A stretch of 64,000 nt of DNA from Parelaphostrongylus tenuis (taxonomy: Eukaryota; Nematoda; Chromadorea; Rhabditida; Metastrongylidae), in the NCBI GenBank assembly GCA_019055375.1, contig JAHQIW010006340.1, positions 1-64,000 of the forward strand. The letters are read 5' to 3'. Position 1 is the first letter of the stretch. Every line of letters begins with the position of its first letter. Under the pieces are notes generated by a model. It was not told the DNA's origin. It saw only the letters and a list, made by a program, of their open reading frames with translations, and did no database searches. Shown in pieces: positions 57,301-64,000 of this stretch. Both the position numbers and the translations under genes were made by a program.

Positions 57301-59001
57301 GTTGAGATTCAACCGCATCCACACTATGGCCCGGACATTGCTCCATCTGATTACGGCCTTAACCGATCAATGCAACACTTTTTGAAAAGTCGCCATTTTA
57401 GATCTTTTGATGAAGTTGAAGAAGCATGTCAAGAGTTCTTCGATACAAAGCCGAAGGAGTGGTACTTCGATCAGATCCGAAACCTGGTGGACCGATGACA
57501 AAAAGTGGTGGATACTGATGGCCTGTACTTTGAAGAATAGTTTTTGCTGTTCGTTATCTGAATATATGCATCTTTTTGAATGTTTCAACAAACGATGGAA
57601 ACTTTCTTTACAACCTAGTATGTTTCTTCAAGCAAGAACGTGGTTTTCCCGCTGGAACATGAGAAATTTTAGGACACAAGGGCGTTTTTACAAAAAAAAA
57701 ACCTTTCTAGAAATCTCTCTAGTGGGATTCCATGATTTATAACCAATTACGTCCTCTCAGAATGTAAATTTACCAAATATGGAATAGTTTATCATACGGC
57801 TGGCGCTAACTTGAATAGCTCTAAAGCGACACACAAGTGCATCAAAAACGATGCACTCCGTACTGAATGTGATGAGCTAGATGTTTCTCAAATCTTTTTC
57901 AGACTACGTTATCAACTTATCACTTAGCGGATAATTTTGTGTGTAAATGCAGTACCTGCGTAGCATTTCTGTTTGCATAGTTCACACAGGCATTGTGTGA
58001 CTGATTCATCCATTGCCAGAACAGTAGTGTAGGCCAACTCGGATTTGGTAACAACATTCCGGTCACCTAAATCGTCTACTTACAGCCAAATCAGCCGAAG
58101 TGTAGACGTGCGCCTAACTCTTAAGAATAAATTCACGACCAGTTCACCAATTTCAAATAAAATCGAAAACAACGTGACAAATGCATAGCTATGATTTTTG
58201 ACTAAAACAACATGATGTGAAGGTCCTAGAGTGATGGAGAAAATAAACTCACTGTTATCCAGCCAAAAGGCACAAATCCGCTCATTCTGAAAGGAGGAAG
58301 CACTTTTTCACCAGTATCAGGATGCAGGATGGCCTGCTTGATTTTTTGTGCTCGCCATAGTTCTTTATCAGAAGCAGTGCGGTCACCCTTCTGCCAGTTT
58401 TCCAAAAGTTGTACGCATTCACGTAACCGTTTCTAAAAAACTGCTGATGTATGTTTTTCAAAAAAGTTGACTTATGCATCGTTTCTAACTCAAAAAATTG
58501 ACACAAGAATCTAGAAATGACGGAAACGCTATTTAGGTCCGGCATAGAGCTTCATACGGATTTTTTTGGAATTTTTTTGATCCAGAACGGTAGGCATGGC
58601 AAACAATCTACACATTCTAAGAAGTTCCACGTAACTCTAGAGAATAAAAGGGTTTCCAGGAGAGGTGTTAAACGACCGAGTGAAATAAAAGGATGATGCT
58701 CATGCGAAAGCACATTTTTGAGAAGACCCATTAAAGTAAGTAAATAAAAATTGTAAATAACTCACATCTGATACAAATAATGTAGTGGGATCGATGACGT
58801 CAAGATAATGCAGATATCTGTAGAAAAAGGGAGTTTCCGCAGAAAAACATAGATAAACGTGCAGTGAATGAGAATCCTTCAAAGCGCTATCACAAATAGC
58901 TACACAACGAACCTTCCCAGAAAGGTGTCCTGTGGAAAACGAGGACTGTTTATGCGAAACGATGGATATTTTGGAAATCCACAGATACTCTCTGATGGCA
59001 T
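51339..59001 (-). CDS. sfxn-5: Sideroflexin, SFXN5 type, nine exons plus unresolved C-terminus
   Basis: Sideroflexins are multi-pass proteins of the inner mitochondrial membrane. SFXN1 moves serine, and SFXN5 has been linked to citrate transport. Exons on the minus strand: 59001-58913 (opens [20 protein letters not shown], directly after a TTTTTGCAG acceptor), 58817-58766 ([14 protein letters not shown]), 58432-58253 ([29 protein letters not shown]), 58066-57956 ([17 protein letters not shown]), 55328-55259 ([14 protein letters not shown]), 53781-53708, 53615-53475 ([13 protein letters not shown]), 53344-53259 ([10 protein letters not shown]) and 51516-51339 ([10 protein letters not shown], then read-through to a stop). 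All joins up to FPQ keep frame with GT-AG sites, giving about 304 residues to that point. HPDT and the NQSHN-N-N-A block are intact. The residues after FPQ lack family similarity, so a further splice is likely. Confidence 0.92.
51755..51840 (+). repeat. tRNA-like SINE head
   Basis: GCAGGTAGTGCAGTGGTTAA, then a degenerate middle, then AAGCTCGATCC. It sits in the last recovered sideroflexin intron. Confidence 0.4.
52735..53005 (-). repeat. tRNA-derived SINE, partial copy in sideroflexin intron
   Basis: The minus strand begins GTGTGGTGCAGTGGTTAGAG and ends in GATCAACGCGAAATGG. The body is reduced compared with 43907-44193. It lies between sideroflexin exons 8 and 9. Confidence 0.55.
54386..54423 (+). 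ncRNA. Hammerhead-like motif in sideroflexin intron
   Basis: GCT, CTGAAGA, a longer stem II region (AGACGAAGCGCGTTC), GAAACGTC and AGC. Core boxes and helix III are consensus, helix I has three pairs, and stem II is imperfect. Confidence 0.45.
54584..54622 (-). ncRNA. Hammerhead-like motif, left arm
   Basis: The minus strand reads GCAA, CTGGCGA (one change from CTGANGA), stem II GGTT-GGAA-GGCC, GAAATACATATC with an ATA/TAT helix III, and TTGC. Helix I is GCAA/TTGC here instead of TGCTA/TAGCA in other copies, so pairing is kept though the bases differ. Confidence 0.45.
54780..54818 (+). ncRNA. Hammerhead-like motif, right arm, core mutated
   Basis: GCAA, CTAACAA (worn core), stem II GGCT-GGAA-GGCC, GAAACACGTATC and TTGC. 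Helix I pairing is the same GCAA/TTGC as in the left arm. Confidence 0.4.
55671..55785 (+). repeat. Single end of the 20049-20921 repeat family with hammerhead-like motif
   Basis: 55671-55696 reads GGCT, CTGAGGA, AGGCGTATTTGCC, GGAACGTC, AGCC (two core changes). The flank ATAAGCAACC, AGAAAGCTCATCGACCG and CGTGAAGCTTA follows the outer half of the right arm at 20830-20921. Confidence 0.6.
55808..55879 (+). repeat. tRNA-like sequence with expanded anticodon loop
   Basis: Exactly 72 nt. The acceptor stem GCCTCGG pairs with CTGAGGC (one G-T), D-arm GTGT/GCGC with GGTGGTAGA loop, and T-arm GCGGG-TTCGATT-CCCGC. The A and B boxes look functional. The anticodon arm is abnormal: GTTTC/GAAAC closes a ten-base loop and no variable loop is left, so it is unlikely to decode normally. 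It may be transcribed by polymerase III. Related copies are at 8519, 56042 and in both tRNA-like fold-backs. It is in a sideroflexin intron on the opposite strand. Confidence 0.6.
56042..56113 (+). repeat. tRNA-like sequence, second copy
   Basis: GCCTCTGTGGTTATGGTGGT at the start and GTTCGATTCCCGCCTGATGC at the end, with the shared GGATGAAATGCGAG middle. It has the same 72-nt length as the copy 160 bp away, but the acceptor and T stems are less well paired, suggesting decay. Confidence 0.5.
56773..56813 (-). ncRNA. Hammerhead-ribozyme-like motif, best preserved
   Basis: The minus strand reads TGCTA (helix I), CTGACGA (core), stem II GGC-TGTAAT-GCC, GAAA with helix III ATACGTGT, cleavage-type base C, then TAGCA. 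Helix I has five perfect pairs and every conserved core base of the hammerhead consensus is present. The copy lies in a sideroflexin intron in the same orientation as the gene, so it would be transcribed within the pre-mRNA. Confidence 0.6.
57044..57620 (+). mobile_element. mariner element with 5' coding deletion (catalytic half retained)
   Basis: Ends are TTAGGTTGGGAAGCAATTTC at 57047 and, inverted, GAAACTTTCTTTACAACCTA near 57598-57619. The frame reads [20 protein letters not shown], then [10 protein letters not shown] (second catalytic aspartate), [15 protein letters not shown] (third), [19 protein letters not shown] and [20 protein letters not shown], with one stop before the final [13 protein letters not shown]. 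The entire helix-turn-helix N-terminus and first catalytic aspartate are missing. It is closely related to the copy at 41044. It lies in a sideroflexin intron, antisense to the gene. Confidence 0.85.
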
Positions 59002-59519
59002 CTGCAAAAAGAAAAGAATGCTGTGAATAACCGAAACCGTTTGAACTTGCATAAAATTACGCAGTTTCAAATACTAGAAATAGTGAATTGTGCCTGTATG
59101 GTGCTGTGGTGGGCGCTGGATTGCAGTGATTCCGTAAAATAACTGGCTCGATCTCACGCCCTAGCTAATCGGATTCTCGTTTCTCAGAGACCAGTAAGTT
59201 AGCACCACATTTGTTAAGGATTATGAAACATTTAGCGCATAAGTTTCATGCACATATAGATCCAATATCAAGATCTAAAACCGATAAAACGTTGGAAAAA
59301 TCTCACATTATATCGACTTATAAGTATCTGGACTCCACTCAAAGAACGCCTTTCTCTTATACGGATGAGCTGCGACCGAAAAAACTTTGAAGAACTGGCA
59401 ATCAGAAAGGAAAAATCAATAAAAATGGTTGAATACTGGTCGAGCAAGCCGCGAACATTGTATCCATGCTATTGTGCCATTATTATAGGCAGTTGCTAGA
59501 CTTCGTAGGTCCCAATTTA

Positions 59520-59945
59520 GCTTCTTAACGCTTTGCGGATGGCAGTATGATCAATATCGCCAGTGGCGTGTGATTTTCGTTCTTCAACAAAGAGTTGCTT
59601 CTTTGTTTTGAGAAATACTTTAGGCTCCTTATAACATTCTGATAGACCGTGATTTTCTTTACAAATCTGCACACTTTTTGAGCATATAACTTCCCTATGA
59701 ACAAAGAAAGCTCCGAATGTGAAACGTAATTTTATTTTCATTATCAAAATGCGAAATACAAACATTTCAAAAACTAGTTTGAGAAAATCGCCGAAATTTG
59801 TGCTATCTAACGAACTTGTAGTAGTTCAATAAAAAGCGACCAACATAGTTTAGCTGAGCAGATAAGGTAAACCGAGCGTGAAACAATTTTATTTCTGCTG
59901 CTACAGCGTATTACAAAGGGTTTTTGAAAACTAAACAAAGTCAAT
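59520..59945. repeat. Dispersed repeat of about 430 bp, copy B
   Basis: It matches 13650-14085 over most of its length. The Penelope-like element starts abruptly right after it (about 59952), so the element probably inserted into or next to this repeat. Confidence 0.65.
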
Positions 59946-59951
59946 GCTCAA

Positions 59952-61021
59952 ACCAGAGGGCTGGCAATGGGACAGCGATTGGCACCTAGCCTGGCCATTG
60001 CCTTTATGTCTAAAGTGGAAGCACCAGTGATGGATCTCCGGCCATTACTCTACTGTAGTATATAGATGATTGTTTGATTATCTGTTCCACTCAAGAGGAG
60101 CTGGATAATTGTTTTAGATTGCTGAATGAACAGTCAGAGTATATAAGATTCACCCGTGAGATACCAAAAGACGATTGGCTTCCATTCTTGAACGTGCAAA
60201 TAAGCTTAACTGAGAGCGGCTACATAACGAAGTGGTACGAAAGCCAAGTAGTAAGAATATCTTGGTTCACTATCTCTCTTCTCATCCCTCACATACGAAG
60301 AAGGCGCTAGTAAAAAACATGTTTCGAACAGCAGCCAATGTATGTACCGGGGAGGAGCAGAGAGTAGAATCCGTGAAACTGGCGCAGGGAAATAGCCACT
60401 TCTAATGGATACGAATTCGTAGCCCCTCGGCTTAGGTTTAGAGGAAATAATGCGCCTCCGAACGAAAACTTAGTTGAAAGGAAAGTCCCGTTTATCATCC
60501 CGTTCTATTCAAATGAGATTAGTACAGCTATAAAACGATGTTTGAAAAGAGCGGGCTTAGAGCAATCGGTGGCCATTATTGAAATACCACCGAATACTCT
60601 AAAACGCCAACTAGTTCGCAACCGCTTATATGACCGTCTCTGTATAATGAAAGATTGTAAAATATGTCCCAACAGCAGAGGTGGTGATTGCGTGAGCGTA
60701 ACTACAGTCTACCTAATCTCTTGCAAAACGTGTAAATATATTGGCGAAACGGGTAGGCCGCTCTATGCCCGCATAGAAGAACACCTAGCTGACAAGCGTC
60801 TTAATAGACAAAACACCCCGCTAGGGACGCATAGAGCACAGAAGCACGACGGAGTTGATTTTGAAATCGAAGTCACCATCCTTGCGCAGGAGCAAAAAAC
60901 ATCAGCGCGAAAGATCTTGGAAGCATTTTGGATTAATACGACCAATCCAACCATAAACCGCAGGGAGGAATGCCTTGTAAACACTCGTGATATGAGCCAG
61001 TATATAAGACTGTTGTTTTGA
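59952..61021 (+). pseudogene. Penelope-like retroelement ORF, 5'-truncated (RT end plus GIY-YIG endonuclease)
   Basis: Penelope-like elements encode a telomerase-related reverse transcriptase fused to a GIY-YIG nuclease. The frame enters within RT at RGLAMGQRLAPSLAIAFMSK, loses one base before YIDDCLIICSTQEELDN (the Y-x-D-D catalytic motif), continues KDDWLPFLNVQISL, shifts again near 60290-60400 (KNMFRTAANVCTGEEQRV; ATSNGYEFVAPRLRFRGNNA) and ends in an intact stretch to 61021. That stretch has the cysteine knuckle CKICPNSRGGDC, the nuclease core TVYLISCKTCKYIGETGRPL (an altered GIY/YIG pair), then YARIEEHLAD and FWINTTNPTINRRE. At least two to three frame breaks; not active. Confidence 0.9.
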
Positions 61022-61320
61022 TGGGTAGGGTGCATTACGAGCCTATGTGTCTCTCTTTCCGGTGATCTCCACTTGGATCATTCAGTGGAACACATATAAA
61101 AAGCGGTGAGTATGTTGAGTGTTGATTTTTGCTTAATGCGATTGAAATCTAGGTCTGGTGATTTTCTCTAAAGAAGTAATGGAGGTGTTTGACTGATTGT
61201 ATTGCAAACATTTTGACCTTTCCAGGCTCTGAAGAAGGCGAACTGCCGAAACGTCAGCTATCGAATAAAGTTTAATGTAACACCTCGTGTTCTGCTCAAA
61301 GAAGAAAATCAAGAATCATA
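61022..61320 (+). mobile_element. 3' end of the Penelope-like element
   Basis: The non-coding tail runs from the ORF stop through a hammerhead-like motif to AAAGAAGAAAATCAAGAATC. The last 30 bases match the outer ends of the fold-back at 46957-47326, linking that fold-back to this element family. Confidence 0.7.
61225..61259 (+). ncRNA. Hammerhead-ribozyme-like motif at the Penelope-like 3' end
   Basis: GGCT, CTGAAGA, stem II AGGCG-AAC-TGCC, GAAACGTC with a two-pair helix III, then AGCT. All core bases are consensus. Such minimal hammerheads are known from the terminal repeats of Penelope-like elements, which supports the identification. Helix I has three Watson-Crick pairs and one G-U. Confidence 0.6.
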
Positions 61321-62080
61321 CTAAACAACGTTTCGAAATTCCAAAGATCTAAGCTTTCGAATAATCACTCACATTCCAGATAGAAAGCTTGTTTAGCGAA
61401 AAACGACCTCTGAAAATTTGAGGGTCAAAATGATCTTTATTGTCCGCAGAGTTAGAACGAGTCTTCTACGAACTGCGCAATCCCGGAAAAATGACTTAAA
61501 TGGTTGGTTTCAGTGTGGTCGAGACAGGACCTCGCACGATTTGAACAGTAATAAACGACCAAAGAAATCAAATAGTTTTCTAAAACTCTTAGTGACAGGT
61601 TAAGCAAATTACGAGCAAATCAGAAAATTGGAAAACAAACGAGTGCGCTTCTGTAATCGAAAAAAAAAACTCAATAATGAACATTATAGCTGGAGAATGA
61701 TGATCATTATAAACAACATACCCATTCTGAATCTTTGAAAATTATATTCTACACATCAAATTATTGGAAATGAATTATTTCTGGCTCTTTTCCCAGCTCA
61801 CTTATCACATGACACTTTAACTTCGTTGCATTCAACCCACTGAATCCAAAGGCTTTCTGTGACGTCGGTCACGCGTTGCAGCGGGCATAGGTTTTTTGGT
61901 AGGGGTCACGTGGTAGTGTTTGTGGCCATACAAGATAAATTTTTGTCCTTACTCTCATTTTCATATGCAATTTATGTATACAACAACCGTTACAATGGAT
62001 GCTCTTTTTTTGTTGCATGCCGTCTGGAAACCGTCGATGAAACTTTCTCAAGTAAACTTATGGGAAGGTAGACACTAGCT
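61321..62080. other. No gene recognised
   Basis: AT-rich. The frame ending RLETVDETFSSKLMGR near 62021-62069 looks protein-like but is stopped at once. It may belong with the coding-like segments at 62081-62392. Confidence 0.3.
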
Positions 62081-62392
62081 TTGAAGATCTTCTATTAGAA
62101 CACGAAGATGTGAATGAATGTGCTGAAGTTGATCAGGCCGTAATTTCTGTAGTATAAATACGAAAAGTCGGTGATGACATAAGGGATGCTGGCAATTTCA
62201 TCGGCTCATAGAGATTACACATTATTACTTCACGATGATTTAGGGATAGGTGAAGAAGAACTCGCAACCCATACAAAACCTACTGAATTTGCTAATTCCT
62301 TGGAAATGACGTTTCCAGTAGAAGGTCAAAAATTATCAAAGACTAAACGCAATCAAAGTATGTGTGGACTGTTCAAGCGGAAATCTTCATAA
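62081..62392 (+). CDS. Possible exons of an unrecognised protein
   Basis: Two coding-like segments: SFEDLLLEHEDVNECAEVDQ (about 62080-62150) and DYTLLLHDDLGIGEEELATH, then PTEFANSLEMTFPVEGQKL, ending at a stop after CGLFKRKSS (62392). The first is strongly acidic; the second looks like a C-terminus. A GTATAA at 62152 and an ATAG at 62205 would frame a 56-bp intron, a common size in nematodes, but the phases do not match. Could be a gene with assembly errors, a pseudogene or chance. Family unknown. Confidence 0.25.
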
Positions 62393-62432
62393 ATAACCGT
62401 TTCTAGCGGCGCTATGATGTTGTAAATATAGT

Positions 62433-62725
62433 GATGTAGAGCCGTGTGCAAAACTTTTGCGTGAGGAGAGACTGAATCCGCATTTCACCCTATTTTGGGG
62501 CGCCTGCTTTATCCCTTGCACTACCAACGCCTGCTCAACGTCGATATCGCCTGCCCATTCAAACCGATGAGGACTGGCTGCTGAGAGATAGATGCGCTGT
62601 AGCGTAAAAAGAGTGGTGGCAAAACAGGCGTCGGTAGTGCAAGGCATAGAGCATGCGCCCCAGATAGGATGAAATACGGGTTCAAGTCCCGGCTGACGCA
62701 AGAGGTTTGCACATCACTCTACATC
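62433..62725. repeat. tRNA-like fold-back element (arms 101 bp)
   Basis: The left arm 62433-62533 and right arm 62625-62725 are inverted copies around a 91-bp centre. The right arm contains, plus strand, GCGTCGGTAGTGCAAGGCAT, then AGATAGGATGAAATACGG, then GTTCAAGTCCCGGCTGACGC: a 72-nt tRNA-like body with a closed acceptor stem (GCGTCGG/CTGACGC). The left arm holds a worn mirror copy. Ends match the 46084-46275 element. Confidence 0.85.
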
Positions 62726-64000
62726 ATTGAGTATACGTGGACTCTTGCGACGAAGCAGTACTTATGACTATTTGTTTACCTGATTATCCATACCACTATT
62801 GTTATCGCATGAATATCGCACTCTTCTGTACTTTACTGTACTGTACCGAACTTATCTGGGTTAAAGAATTCAAAAAATCTGACCGTTGACACAATCTAGC
62901 AAAAAGATAAACCAGAATCATTTACTCAACGTCATTCGTTCGTTCAAAAACACCAATGATGTAAAGTTTGCGAAAAAAAAGCAGAATCGTTAGGAATTAT
63001 TACTTTATAGAAGGCAAGAGTTCTCATGTGGTTCACGTGGTGACGAAGAGAGACTTGTGCGTGTCACATGCTCCCACAGTATATCCAAAATGAATAAATT
63101 CAGTTGCTATCGGAATGATGACAGCTTCAGCACTAAGTCATTAGATTGTATTAGGTTTTTAAGTGAATAAACTATTAGAAACTAGAGATCTCACTAATAA
63201 GATATCCGTTATTATTATTTACCAAAACATTTCTACATGATCCGTCATCACGCTTAGTGTGTGGATCCTAGCACCTCTTACGTTCGCTTCGTTTCTCTCG
63301 CGTTCGTCCTCCACAAAGGTCATCGAATATTTTGCTCATTGTTTTAGCGGCTACCTGAAGTTTCGTCTTCTTCTGAGTGTCATAGAATGCTGATGAAACA
63401 TTCTCGATGCGATCTTGGAAGTGGCCCAACTAAGGCGCACCCATGTGGACTCGTAGAAACACTTGGAGGAAGAGGTTAACCTTTGCATTCTGAGAGCGTA
63501 TATCACGTCCCGTACGCTATCCCTCTCCTACCTCACTGTGACGACCGAAAAAAATCAATTTTTTGGAGTCCAAGGCATGCTTTATTCATCGCTCTACGAA
63601 CATATTTCGAGGATGTAAAAACAAACGAACAAATAATATTTTGTTCGATCTGACATGATAATTCTTCAATAAATGTATACGTGTACAAATAGCGATCTTT
63701 CGATGGAATTACTAAAAAGTTAAACTTTGCTGCCTATCTCCCTAAAATCCTGGCCGTGGACATAGCTAAATTCGAAAGGAGACATAAAAAGCATGTAAGC
63801 GAAATTAAGAGGACACTAAAAAAATTACGCTAGCGAAATTTGAAAGGACGCTATAGAAGTCATGTGGGTGAACAGCCTCGGCACACTAAAGTTCTCTTCT
63901 GCAAATCATCAGAGTTCTAAGCCTCTGAAATGCCATAAGGATCGAGCAACTTTTGCCAGTTATCGAAAAAACAGCTCTGCAAGGAGATGGTCTGGTTATT
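62726..64000. other. No gene recognised
   Basis: AT-rich. The stretch 63240-63480 shows partial similarity to dispersed repeat sequence near 52040-52130 (AAGAGGTRCTAGGATCC, GATCATGTAGAAATG on opposite strands). Nothing else was seen up to the window edge. Confidence 0.35.

Noticed and set aside
1..64000. CRISPR array, operon or horizontally acquired bacterial gene cluster
   Set aside because: No regularly spaced direct repeats, no Shine-Dalgarno-led gene strings and all real genes are interrupted by GT-AG introns.

Overview
The window looks like nuclear DNA of a parasitic nematode, most probably a strongylid (hookworm-like) worm. This is inference from three things: interrupted genes with short exons and TTTCAG-type splice acceptors, closest protein resemblance to nematode and animal families, and a load of mariner, RTE, Penelope-like and tRNA-derived repeats of the kind described in hookworms. 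I see no bacterial operons, CRISPR arrays or phage genes.

Three host genes can be read exon by exon. (1) On the + strand at 1.1-6.1 kb is the U2 snRNP A' protein (mog-2 in C. elegans), with seven exons; exons 2-4 carry six small frame-breaking indels. (2) On the - strand at 22.8-12.6 kb is a divergent SLC2/GLUT-like transporter with eleven in-frame exons and about 490 residues. (3) On the - strand at 59.0-51.3 kb is a sideroflexin of the SFXN5 type, with nine exons recovered and an unresolved last exon. The first two genes converge on a repeat-rich spacer at 6.1-12.6 kb.

Most of the rest, including the large introns, is mobile-element debris. It includes several mariner remnants of at least two TIR types, a minus-strand RTE-like retroelement broken into three ordered pieces (30.0-34.2 kb), a 5'-truncated Penelope-like element with RT and GIY-YIG domains (59.95-61.3 kb), tRNA-derived SINEs, AT-rich microsatellites and several dispersed families without coding capacity.

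The most interesting layer is structural RNA-like DNA. By eye there are about seventeen hammerhead-ribozyme-like motifs (core CTGANGA, a GC-rich stem II, then GAAA), well preserved or decayed. Several sit in long inverted repeats that share ends with the Penelope-like element. A second fold-back family has arms made of a tRNA-like sequence with an aberrant anticodon arm. These two families are the best candidates for an under-described system here. All similarity calls are by eye, without database searches.
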